From Lichenihabitans psoromatis (GTDB lineage Bacteria; Pseudomonadota; Alphaproteobacteria; Rhizobiales; Beijerinckiaceae): a stretch of DNA of 64,000 bases. The notes beneath the pieces were generated by a model that worked only from the letters and a program-made list of their open reading frames with translations, did not search any database and was not told the DNA's origin. Position 1 is the stretch's first letter; each line of letters opens with the position of its first letter. This document shows positions 21,381-29,263 of this stretch, piece by piece. The translations under genes and the position numbers were made by a program. The stretch is from positions 62,001 through 126,000 of the forward strand of contig NZ_CP036516.1 of NCBI RefSeq assembly GCF_004323635.1. Direction: 5' to 3'.

Positions 21381-21591
21381 CGGATCTGGTGACCTCTGCG
21401 ACCCGAAGGTCGATCGGCTATTCGGATGAGGCATCGCCGCGGCCGTGTGGTTCAAGCTTCTGGCCGAAGCATCGAAGAGTTAAAGTCGGAACTCTCGCGG
21501 GCCGCCGTTACCCTCCAGAAGGCCAACTCGAGTCGCCGTCGCGCGACGGTCGCGTAATAACCCCATCCTGGAGATCCCCCTCGACGCCCGG
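21075..21591. other. Gene-free interval between DUF736 copy B and vapC
   Basis: Bases 21075-21380 are the duplicated upstream region. The following 211 bp hold no reading frame or repeat I can support. Confidence 0.5.
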
Positions 21592-22026
21592 CTACGGCCC
21601 GATCTGGCGCAGGGCAGCCTTGCCGCCCTTCACGGCCGCGAACGACAACCGGCGATCCAGAGTCGCTAACTGACCGCTGTGCGCCCTCGCCAAGGCGAGC
21701 AGGTAAGTGTCCGTCACCTGAGCCGAGGTCAAAATGCGAGACGCCTCGACGCGGTCCGACCCGACCAGACTGAGATCGTCCGGCCAGAAGCTATGCCCGG
21801 GCAGCAGGCGCAGTTTGGCGACGATCGGCGCAACGGCAGCCGGCGATCCCGGCGTGTTCGGGTAGTTGGGATGCCCGACGATCCGAATGACCCCGTTCTC
21901 GGTCAGGGGGCAGGTGGCCCAATCCATGGAGCCTGTCCGCTCGAACCAATGATGGGCCATTTCATGAGCGACGTGGGAAGCATCGATGAGCGCGATGAGC
22001 ACATTCACGTCGAGCAGGAACGTCAA
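21592..22026 (-). CDS. vapC: VapC-type PIN-domain toxin
   Basis: A 144-residue PIN-domain ribonuclease. It opens FLLDVNVLIALID, giving the first catalytic Asp, and has a conserved acidic residue in PLTENGVIRIV and the late VTDTYLLALA and LATLDRRLS motifs that complete the metal site. The VapC toxin cleaves RNA when released from its antitoxin. It overlaps the antitoxin stop by 4 bases on the minus strand. The pair is probably a plasmid-maintenance module. Confidence 0.85.
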   Translation of the reverse strand: MTFLLDVNVLIALIDASHVAHEMAHHWFERTGSMDWATCPLTENGVIRIVGHPNYPNTPGSPAAVAPIVAKLRLLPGHSFWPDDLSLVGSDRVEASRILTSAQVTDTYLLALARAHSGQLATLDRRLSFAAVKGGKAALRQIGP

Positions 22027-22250
22027 GGGAGATCATCACGAAGAGCGTTGACGATCTCGAGCGTCACGGGTGCGGCGTCGGGTCGGGTACTCAAGAGTTG
22101 GATGCCGTTCCGCTCCGAATGCGGCGCAGGCCGCCGAAGTGCCTTACGCGCCAGATCGGAAATGATTGCTCCCAGGCTTCTATTCTCTTGCTCAGCCATC
22201 GCCTTGGCGGCCACAAGAACGTCATCGTCGATCGAGAGAGTCGTTCTCAC
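22023..22250 (-). CDS. vapB: VapB-type ribbon-helix-helix antitoxin
   Basis: A 75-residue protein with an N-terminal ribbon-helix-helix (RTTLSIDDDVLVAAKAMAEQ then SLGAIISDLARKAL) and a flexible C-terminal tail. This is the classical layout for an antitoxin that represses its own promoter and covers the toxin active site. GTG 22250 has AGGAAG 9 nt upstream. The 4-base overlap with the toxin gene couples translation. Confidence 0.85.
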   Translation of the reverse strand: MRTTLSIDDDVLVAAKAMAEQENRSLGAIISDLARKALRRPAPHSERNGIQLLSTRPDAAPVTLEIVNALRDDLP

Positions 22251-22335
22251 CTAACCGATCTTCCTATGCCGCATCAAACATCACGCATCATTCTAGCGTT
22301 CTATGTCGGTGAGAGCAAGCAGTTGGAGAAGGGGC

Positions 22336-23298
22336 TTAAGCCCCGCCCCCGAACCGCCAGACCGGGATGCCAAGCACCTTCGCCTTGTCGGCCAGATTGT
22401 CGGTGATCCCCGATCCGGGAAAGATCACGACCCCGATGGGGAGCTGCTTGAGGAGCTCGTCGTTGCGCTTGAAGGGCGCCGCCTTCGCATGCCGGATCCA
22501 GTCGGGCTTGAAGGAGACCTGCGGCACCTTTCGGGCGTCGGCCCACTTCGAGGCGATCAGCTCCGCACCCTTCGGTGATCCTCCGTGCAGGAGCACCATC
22601 GCGGTGTGCTTGGCGCGCACCTTGTCGAGGACGTCCCAGATCGCCTGGTAGTCGTTGCAGTCGAGCCCTCCGGCGAAGGCGACCTTCGCACCGGCCGGCA
22701 TCAGAGGCTCGATATCGGCCTGGCGCTTGGCCGCGAGGAAATCCCGGCTGTCGATCATCGCCGCGGTCAGGTTGCGGTGATTGACCTTGGATCCCGTGCG
22801 GGGCAGCCAGACCGATCCGGTATGACCCTCGAAGAGCTCGCCGGCGTGGTCGCGGAAGAACTCCATCGTGTTGCGGCGCTCGACCATGGTCGTGCCCTCG
22901 GCGATCAGGCGCTCGAGTTCCACCGAGCGGACCTCCGATCCATCCTGCTCGCCCTGGCTCTTGCGCTGCGCGTCCTCGTTGCGATCGAGATCCCGCTCGA
23001 CCCGGGCCGCGGCCCGGTGGAAGAGGTTCACGGTCGACCAGAGCAGGTCTTCAAGATCGGGCTCCAGGCGCGTGTCACCGAGTGTGGTGACGAGAGCGTC
23101 GAAGATATCCGCAAGAGCGCCGCGCACGCGTCCCTCGTCGGGCAGGGGCCTTGGGTCGGGCTCGTCCTGATGGGGTCTGTGGCCATAGAGCTGAAACTCC
23201 TGGAGCATGTGACCGGTCGGAGAGAAGGCGGCGGGATCGTCGTCGAAGGGCAGGTCGATGGCCATTGTGTCTGTCCCTGCGGTGGTGGCCGCGCTCAT
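22336..23298 (-). CDS. DUF2493 (SLOG-fold) protein
   Basis: The C-terminal 130 residues form a DUF2493 domain of the SLOG/Rossmann type that binds nucleotides. They include VAFAGGLDCNDYQAIWDVLD, the glycine motif LLHGGSPKGAELIASKWADA and VVIFPGSGITDNLADKA. The N-terminal half, opening FSPTGHMLQEFQLYGHRPHQ, is the usual plasmid-type extension. The biochemical role is unknown; this type is regular cargo of conjugative plasmids next to toprim and helicase genes. ATG 23298 has GAAGG 5 nt upstream, and ATG 23265 is an alternative. It is the last gene of a minus-strand run starting with the helicase. Confidence 0.8.
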   Translation of the reverse strand: MSAATTAGTDTMAIDLPFDDDPAAFSPTGHMLQEFQLYGHRPHQDEPDPRPLPDEGRVRGALADIFDALVTTLGDTRLEPDLEDLLWSTVNLFHRAAARVERDLDRNEDAQRKSQGEQDGSEVRSVELERLIAEGTTMVERRNTMEFFRDHAGELFEGHTGSVWLPRTGSKVNHRNLTAAMIDSRDFLAAKRQADIEPLMPAGAKVAFAGGLDCNDYQAIWDVLDKVRAKHTAMVLLHGGSPKGAELIASKWADARKVPQVSFKPDWIRHAKAAPFKRNDELLKQLPIGVVIFPGSGITDNLADKAKVLGIPVWRFGGGA

Positions 23299-23417
23299 CG
23301 CGGCCTTCGCGGCGATCAGGCGGCGGTGGGGACAGGGCTGCACCGTCCCGCGCAGCGGAGCGGCCGGAGCATCGCGGAGGAGGGCAGGACGGCGGCTGTT
23401 TTGCTTCGCGATGCAAA

Positions 23418-23464
23418 GGACGCCCCGAGGGACCCGCGCCCCTTCGCGCGGGTCGGAGGCGTCC
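23418..23464. terminator. Strong two-part hairpin between the toprim and DUF2493 genes
   Basis: GGACGCC (23418) pairs with GGCGTCC (23458-23464), and inside it GACCCGCG (23431-23438) pairs with CGCGGGTC (23447-23454). On the minus strand it is followed by a second small hairpin with TTTGC/GCAAA arms. It may be a terminator or attenuator for the toprim transcript; the T-run is short. The surrounding 319-bp interval holds nothing else. Confidence 0.5.
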
Positions 23465-23617
23465 GGCGGAAAACAGTCGCCGACCACTCTTGCCGGCCTG
23501 GAACAGCTGACGCCCACTCGCCCCCTAGAAGGCCATGGATGCGGCCTCTTTCACTCCATGGGACAGGCGTGGCCATTCGTCAGACTATTTGTACGATCCT
23601 TTGCCAGGACCGTTCGC

Positions 23618-24685
23618 TCATGCTCTCCACGGCAGGAACCTGGCCACATCCTGCGGCCCGAGCTGGCTCCTGACGTGGTCGATGAGGTCGGCCGGGCCGA
23701 GCCGCCGCAGGTCTTCGTTGAAGTCTCCCAGACGCGGCACCAACGCCAGAACCTCGATGCCAGCCTGTCTCGCCCGCTCGCCCAATCGCGCCAACCCGCT
23801 CCGCCCGGCTCGATCGCCGTCGACCGCGACGTACAGCCGGCCCAGCGTCGGGGGCAGGTGGAAGGCCGCGAGGTGGTTCGCCGAGAGTGCGGCAACCGCC
23901 GGTACGGCGGGCATGATGGTGTGCAGGGACAGGATGGTCTCGATGCCCTCACCTGCGACCATGACCGGGGCAGGGGAGGGATGGTTGCCGCCGAACCGGA
24001 CGCCTGAGCCAAGCAACTCACCCATCGCCCGGCGCGGTGACGGCACCGGTGCCTTCTTGCGCGGATCGTCGGGGTCGAGCCAGGTCCGATGAACGCCGGT
24101 GATGTGCCTTTCGCCGCCGGTGACGGCCGCGATCAGCGCTGGGAACGTTCGCGTCCGTGATGCAAGCTCGTCCCGGTAGTAGCAGGATGGTTGAAAGCGC
24201 AAGGACGTTGCGTCGACATCGGAGACATCGATCCCGCGGTGGCGAAGGTAGACGTCCGCTGCCGTGCCTGCGATCGGCCGAGAGAGCGCGAATAGCCGAC
24301 GAGCCGCTTCCGCCGTCCTCCGCGACGTCGGCTTGAACTCCTTCGGGGCAGGGGAAGGCAGGTCCGGCTTTGGCAGGCTCAGGAAGGCCCGTGCCTCGTC
24401 CATGGCCTCGCGGGTCGATCTCAACCCGCGGTTGAGGGCGATGAGATCGAGGAGATCCCCATGTTCTCCGCTGGCGGCATCGGTCCAATGACCCGCGGCG
24501 CCCTTGCCACGATCGGGACCGCTGAGGCGAACGTAGAGGGAGCGCCCCGGCGAGCCGAGGGCATCGCCGACCAGCCAGTAGCGGCCTTCCTTGCGGCCGC
24601 AACGAAGGTAGGTGCGGCATACGTCCTCGGCATGTTGCGCGAGCCTTGCCGCGAGGTCCGAGGCGGAGAGACGGTCGGGCATCAT
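23618..24685 (-). CDS. Toprim domain protein, plasmid primase-like
   Basis: The 355-residue protein has an N-terminal zinc-poor primase-like domain (YWLVGDALGSPGRSLYVRL and HWTDAASGEHGDLLDLIAL) and a C-terminal toprim fold with VMVAGEGIETILSL and VAVDGDRAGRSG. The acidic residues of these motifs bind metal in primases and topoisomerases. It probably helps start complementary strand synthesis after transfer, or primes replication. It begins 9 bp after the large helicase stop, so both are on one transcript. CGGERHITGVHRTWLD-like motif at about 165-180 is typical of this plasmid family. Confidence 0.85.
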   Translation of the reverse strand: MMPDRLSASDLAARLAQHAEDVCRTYLRCGRKEGRYWLVGDALGSPGRSLYVRLSGPDRGKGAAGHWTDAASGEHGDLLDLIALNRGLRSTREAMDEARAFLSLPKPDLPSPAPKEFKPTSRRTAEAARRLFALSRPIAGTAADVYLRHRGIDVSDVDATSLRFQPSCYYRDELASRTRTFPALIAAVTGGERHITGVHRTWLDPDDPRKKAPVPSPRRAMGELLGSGVRFGGNHPSPAPVMVAGEGIETILSLHTIMPAVPAVAALSANHLAAFHLPPTLGRLYVAVDGDRAGRSGLARLGERARQAGIEVLALVPRLGDFNEDLRRLGPADLIDHVRSQLGPQDVARFLPWRA

Positions 24686-24694
24686 CGCCTCCCC

Positions 24695-27600
24695 TCATGC
24701 CGCGCTGCGATCGATCGTGCCGACGAGCGGATGCCGCTCGACGAGCCGCGTGAAGACCGTCGGGCCGGCATCGCCGACGGGGATGAAGTACCGCAGCGTC
24801 CAGGCGATGATCTCCGAAAAGAGGCCGTCCGCCCGAAGTCTCTCCCGCATGCCTTGGGAAAACCCGACCAGCTCGATGCGATGCTCGCCCATGACGCGGA
24901 CCCGGCGGACCTGCAGGCCGTCGGCCAACTGCACGGTGGCTCGCCCTTCGCTCACGATCGCCCAGGCCGCCGCAGGCTCGAGAGACGGGCCGCCCGACAA
25001 TCCGAGATTCCGGTGCAGGGCCGACAGGGCCGCGTCCGAGATCAGCCGGCCGATGATCCGCTCGCCGTCATCGGTCTGCAGCCGATAGACCTTGCAGGTC
25101 TCGTCCGGGATGCGCTTCCAGATGGGCAGGAGCAGGCCGGTCACGACGTGGAACGTCGAGGTCGTGAAGGCGGGCACCTCCGACACCTCCGAAACCCAAG
25201 CGGTCGCGAAGCCCTCGCGATCCGTCTCCTTCCACTGGGTCTGCGCTAGCGCGTCCAATCCGATGGCGGTGCGTTCGATCGGGCGGAGCAATCGCACGCG
25301 GCGCTCGATCCGGCCATGGTCCAGCATGATGCTCGAGGCCGGCACCTGCACGGCGGCGCGTCCCGACCTGGCGTTGAGCAGCAGCTTCGCCCCGTGCTCG
25401 GTCGCGCGCTCCAGCGCCTCGTCCAGCGACAGCGGATGCGTGCGGTCCCGTCGCGCGATGGTGAACACGCGCGTCTCGGCTCCGGATGCCGCGTGCACAT
25501 GCACGGTGCGGCGGTCCAGGATGGTCAGGCTGTCGGCCCGGAGCGTCTCGACGCCGGCATCGTAGTGGCCGGAGGCGACCGCGCCCTCGATGCGGCTGAC
25601 CAGGATCGCCTCGAACGCCGCAAAGAGCCGGTTCTGCATCGCGATCGTCAGCGCGAGCAGGCGATTGAGGAAGGTGGTGATCGCCGGCAGGTCCTCGCGG
25701 ATCGAGCCATCGCCATCCGTGAGCGACAGTCCGGTCGCTTGCTCGAAGTCTTGGAGCGAGCAGCCCTCGATCCGCCCGGCATAGAGCTGGACGAAGAACT
25801 GCCGGAGCGCCGCCTTGGCGTAGACGGATTCGAGATTGTCGTCGGCGCGGAACAGCCCCTGGCCGCCCGTCTGGCGCTGGCCCTTGGTGATGGCGCCGAG
25901 CGTATCGAGGCGGCGCGCGATGGTCGACAGGAACCGCTTCTCGGCCTTGACGTCGGTCGCGACCGGCCGAAACAGCGGCGGCTGGGCCTGGTTGGTGCGG
26001 TTGGTGCGCCCAAGGCCCTGGATGGCGGCGTCGGCCTTCCAACCGGCTTCCAGCAGGTAATGGACACGGAGCCGCTGGTTTCGGGCGGACAGATCGGCGT
26101 GATAGCTGCGCCCCGTGCCGCCCGCATCCGAGAAGACCAGGATTCGTTTCGTGTCGTCCATGAAGGCCTGGGTCTCGGCGAGATTGGCCGAGCCGGGGCG
26201 GTTCTCGACGACGAGGCGATCGAAACCATCCCGGCCGGATCTGCGGACAATGCGGCGGGATCGTCCCGTCACTTCGGCCACGATGTCGGTGCCGAAGCGG
26301 TGGACAATCTGATCGAGCGCGCTCTGGACGGGATCGAGCCCGGCCAGATGCTCGATCATGCGATCACGTCGCGCGATGGCCTCACGGCAGAGCACCGGTT
26401 GCCCCTCGTCGAACACGGGTCGCGAGGACAGGTTGCCGCTGTCATCGGTGAACGGCTCAAACAGCTGGACCGGGAACGAGTGCTGCAGGTAGTCGAGGAC
26501 ATATTCCCTGGGCGTGACGTCGACCCGGATATCCGTCCACTCCTCGGTCGGGATGTCGGCAAGCCGGCGTTCGAGCAGGGCCTCGCCGGTCGAGACGATT
26601 TGGATGACGGCCGCGTGGCCGGCGGCGAGATCCCGGTCGATGGCGGCGATCAGCGTCGGCGTCTTCATGGCCGTGATGAGATGGCCGAAGAAGCGCTGCT
26701 TCGAGCTCTCGAAAGCCGAGAGAGCCGCGGACATGGCCTGGCCATTCAGCGTGCCTTTGGCCGAGCGGATGTTGGACGCCTCCAACGCGGCGCGCAGGTT
26801 GTTGTGGATGACCTGGAACGCGCCGGCGTAGGCATCGTAGATGCGTGTCTGATCCTCTGTGAGCTTGTGTTCGATGAGTTCGTACTCGACGCCTTCGTAG
26901 GATAGCGAACGCGCCGCGTAGAGTCCGAGGGCCTTTAGGTCCCGGGCCAGCACCTCCATGGCGGCGACGCCACCCTCCTCGATGGCCGCGACGAACTCGG
27001 CGCGGGTCGCGAAGGGGAAGTCCGCGCCGCCCCAAAGGCTGAGACGCTGCGCATAGGCGAGGTTCTCGACCGTGGTCGCGCCGGTTGCAGACACATAGAG
27101 GATTCGGGCATCGGGCAGGGCATGCTGAAGCCGAAGCCCGGCTTTGCCCTGCTGCGAGGCGGCCTGATCACCACGCTCTCCCTTGCCACCGCCGGCATTG
27201 GCCATGGCGTGCGCTTCGTCGAAGACGATGACGCCATCGAAGTCCCGGCCGAGCCAGTCGACGAGCTGCTGGACGCGCGAGACTTTCCCCTCGCGTTCCT
27301 GCGAGCGGATCGTGGCGTAGGTCGTGAACAGGATGCCCACGTCCAGCCTGATCGGCGTGCCCTGCCGGAACCGCGATTGCGGGGTGACGAGCAGGCGCTC
27401 CTGGCCGAGCGCCGACCAGTCGCGCTGCGCGTCTTCGAGCAGCTTGTCCGACTTCGACACCCAGACGGCGCGACGTCGACCATGCAGCCAGTTGTCGAGG
27501 AGAACACCGGCCACCTGCCGACCCTTGCCGGCGCCCGTGCCGTCTCCGAGAAACCAACCCCGCCGAAACCGCACGGAACCTTCGGCTTCGTCGGGCGCGG

Positions 27601-29053
27601 CCGAGACGACGTCGTAGGTTGCATCGACGAGCCATGAACCGTCGAGCTGCCCGGCATGGGCGTCGCCGGCGTAGATGACGCTCTCGATCTGGGCGTCGGA
27701 GAGGAGACCGTCGGCGATGACGGAGGCCGGGAGTTTCGGACGATACTGCGGCTTGGGCGGGGCGACGGACGCCATGGCGGCGGACTGCACCAGCAAGGTG
27801 GGATGCGGATTTGCCGTCGGGATGCGGACGGATTGGAGCGTGTAGCCCTCGTAGATCGCCTCGGACAGGCTGCCGCGATCACCGGCCATCCAGTCGACCG
27901 TCTCGTAGACGAGCTCGACCGCCGGCTGCTCCAGGATGGGAGTGGGGGAGGGGAGGGGGCTCGTCCGCCGGACCGACCGAAGTCCTGGCCGGCTCGCGAC
28001 TTTGCCCGGCAGACCAAGCACGGCGGCGACCGGACGTCGAGGCGGCAGCCGATCGAACAGCCAGGCGAGAAACGTCTTTGCATCCGGCGCCAGGCCGGGG
28101 CAGGGCGGGAAGATCGTCGCATTGTCGGCAGGCACCTTGTCGATGACGGTGAGCCGCGTCTCGATGGTCGTGCCGTGACGCGAATAGACCTGCCCGGCGA
28201 TCGGAGCCGAAAAGACGATGTGCCCATGCTCCTGAAGCCGGGTGAAGGGCTCACGCCACGCGGCGGCATGCGGGTCCAGACCGCTCCCGGTGACGGCGAC
28301 GAGCCGGCCGCCATCGGCGAGCCGGGCAAACGCCGAGCGGATGTGCTGAAAGGCGGCATCCCGCACCCGACCCTCGACCCCTGCGGCAACCGAGAAGGGT
28401 GGGTTCATCAGCAAGACGGTGGGACGGACGGCGGCCGGGAGCCGATCGTCGATCTGCGCCGCATCGTGGCGGGTCACGGTCTGCGACGGGAAAAGCCGAT
28501 CCAGCAGGTCGGCGCGGTCGGGCGCGAGTTCATTCAACGCCAGCGTTGCGTAGCCGGCGACGTGGATCGCGAGCAGCCCGGTGCCGGCCGACGGCTCCAA
28601 GACGACGTCGCCGTCGACGACGCTGGCCGCGAAGGCTGCGACATATCCCAGGCCGAGCGGCGTCGAGAATTGCTGAAACCGCTGGCTCTCCTCGGAACGC
28701 TTCGTCTGCGTCGGCAGCAGGGTCGCCACACGATCGAGCATCGCGAGCATCGCCGCCGGGCTCGTCGCTTGACGTCGCATCGCGGCACCGTAGCGGCGCA
28801 AGAAGAGAACCTGAGCGACCTCGCAGGCCTCATAGGCGTCGCGCCAAAGCCAGGCGCCCTCCGCGTCGGAGCCGCCGAATGCTGTTTCCATGCTGCTGCG
28901 GAGGGTCTCGGCCGTGACAGGCCGCCCGCGAGCGAGGTGCGGCTGGATCAAAGCCGCGGCGGCGACGATCTGGGCCGCCTTCGATCGACCTGAAGCCGCG
29001 TGAAGGGCATCGGCCGCAGTGAGCGCCGACGAGGAGTGGAGAGGTTGATGCAT
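24695..29053 (-). CDS. Strawberry-notch-type helicase fused to a DNA methyltransferase domain
   Basis: A 1452-residue protein with two enzymatic parts. Residues about 130-290 form a Rossmann methyltransferase with VVLEPSAGTGLLAIHVAG and the catalytic NPPFS at about 216. The middle is an SF2 helicase of the strawberry-notch family with GDGTGAGKGRQ at about 503, DEAH at about 611, SATGATTVENLAYAQRL, and QGLGRTNRTNQAQPP at about 1010. The C-terminal part is the SBNO-like domain. Such proteins are typical of large alphaproteobacterial plasmids and may process or protect incoming single-stranded DNA, although their function is not established. It is followed at once by the toprim gene. No frameshift is seen across the whole length. 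Confidence 0.9.
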   Translation of the reverse strand: MHQPLHSSSALTAADALHAASGRSKAAQIVAAAALIQPHLARGRPVTAETLRSSMETAFGGSDAEGAWLWRDAYEACEVAQVLFLRRYGAAMRRQATSPAAMLAMLDRVATLLPTQTKRSEESQRFQQFSTPLGLGYVAAFAASVVDGDVVLEPSAGTGLLAIHVAGYATLALNELAPDRADLLDRLFPSQTVTRHDAAQIDDRLPAAVRPTVLLMNPPFSVAAGVEGRVRDAAFQHIRSAFARLADGGRLVAVTGSGLDPHAAAWREPFTRLQEHGHIVFSAPIAGQVYSRHGTTIETRLTVIDKVPADNATIFPPCPGLAPDAKTFLAWLFDRLPPRRPVAAVLGLPGKVASRPGLRSVRRTSPLPSPTPILEQPAVELVYETVDWMAGDRGSLSEAIYEGYTLQSVRIPTANPHPTLLVQSAAMASVAPPKPQYRPKLPASVIADGLLSDAQIESVIYAGDAHAGQLDGSWLVDATYDVVSAAPDEAEGSVRFRRGWFLGDGTGAGKGRQVAGVLLDNWLHGRRRAVWVSKSDKLLEDAQRDWSALGQERLLVTPQSRFRQGTPIRLDVGILFTTYATIRSQEREGKVSRVQQLVDWLGRDFDGVIVFDEAHAMANAGGGKGERGDQAASQQGKAGLRLQHALPDARILYVSATGATTVENLAYAQRLSLWGGADFPFATRAEFVAAIEEGGVAAMEVLARDLKALGLYAARSLSYEGVEYELIEHKLTEDQTRIYDAYAGAFQVIHNNLRAALEASNIRSAKGTLNGQAMSAALSAFESSKQRFFGHLITAMKTPTLIAAIDRDLAAGHAAVIQIVSTGEALLERRLADIPTEEWTDIRVDVTPREYVLDYLQHSFPVQLFEPFTDDSGNLSSRPVFDEGQPVLCREAIARRDRMIEHLAGLDPVQSALDQIVHRFGTDIVAEVTGRSRRIVRRSGRDGFDRLVVENRPGSANLAETQAFMDDTKRILVFSDAGGTGRSYHADLSARNQRLRVHYLLEAGWKADAAIQGLGRTNRTNQAQPPLFRPVATDVKAEKRFLSTIARRLDTLGAITKGQRQTGGQGLFRADDNLESVYAKAALRQFFVQLYAGRIEGCSLQDFEQATGLSLTDGDGSIREDLPAITTFLNRLLALTIAMQNRLFAAFEAILVSRIEGAVASGHYDAGVETLRADSLTILDRRTVHVHAASGAETRVFTIARRDRTHPLSLDEALERATEHGAKLLLNARSGRAAVQVPASSIMLDHGRIERRVRLLRPIERTAIGLDALAQTQWKETDREGFATAWVSEVSEVPAFTTSTFHVVTGLLLPIWKRIPDETCKVYRLQTDDGERIIGRLISDAALSALHRNLGLSGGPSLEPAAAWAIVSEGRATVQLADGLQVRRVRVMGEHRIELVGFSQGMRERLRADGLFSEIIAWTLRYFIPVGDAGPTVFTRLVERHPLVGTIDRSAA

Positions 29054-29187
29054 GACGGAACATCCAGGAGAGCAGGGGAGAGGACCCGCCGTTCGCTCTC
29101 TCTGGTCCCGGCTGGGCCGCCCCCACCCGGCCCTCCTCTCGCTCTCGGTGTTTCACACGACCATCAAAGCCTCGAGCTGCGGCCACG

Positions 29188-29213
29188 AAAAAACCCGGCA
29201 CTGAGGCCGGGTT
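29188..29213 (-). terminator. Rho-independent terminator after the ParB-like gene
   Basis: On the minus strand the stem AACCCGGC, a short loop, and GCCGGGTT is followed by a T-run, 50 bp downstream of the ParB-like stop. It separates that gene from the helicase operon. Confidence 0.8.
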
Positions 29214-29263
29214 CGGAAGTGTCTTGGCTCGAAGAGCGGAATACCTATCGACCGTGGCCCCGC

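Noticed and set aside
25316..26905. 529-codon plus-strand frame opposite the large helicase
   Set aside because: Composition typical of antisense of a GC-rich gene; the helicase motifs are on the minus strand.
27656..28993. 445-codon plus-strand frame opposite the methyltransferase part
   Set aside because: Same reason; NPPFS and other motifs lie on the minus strand.
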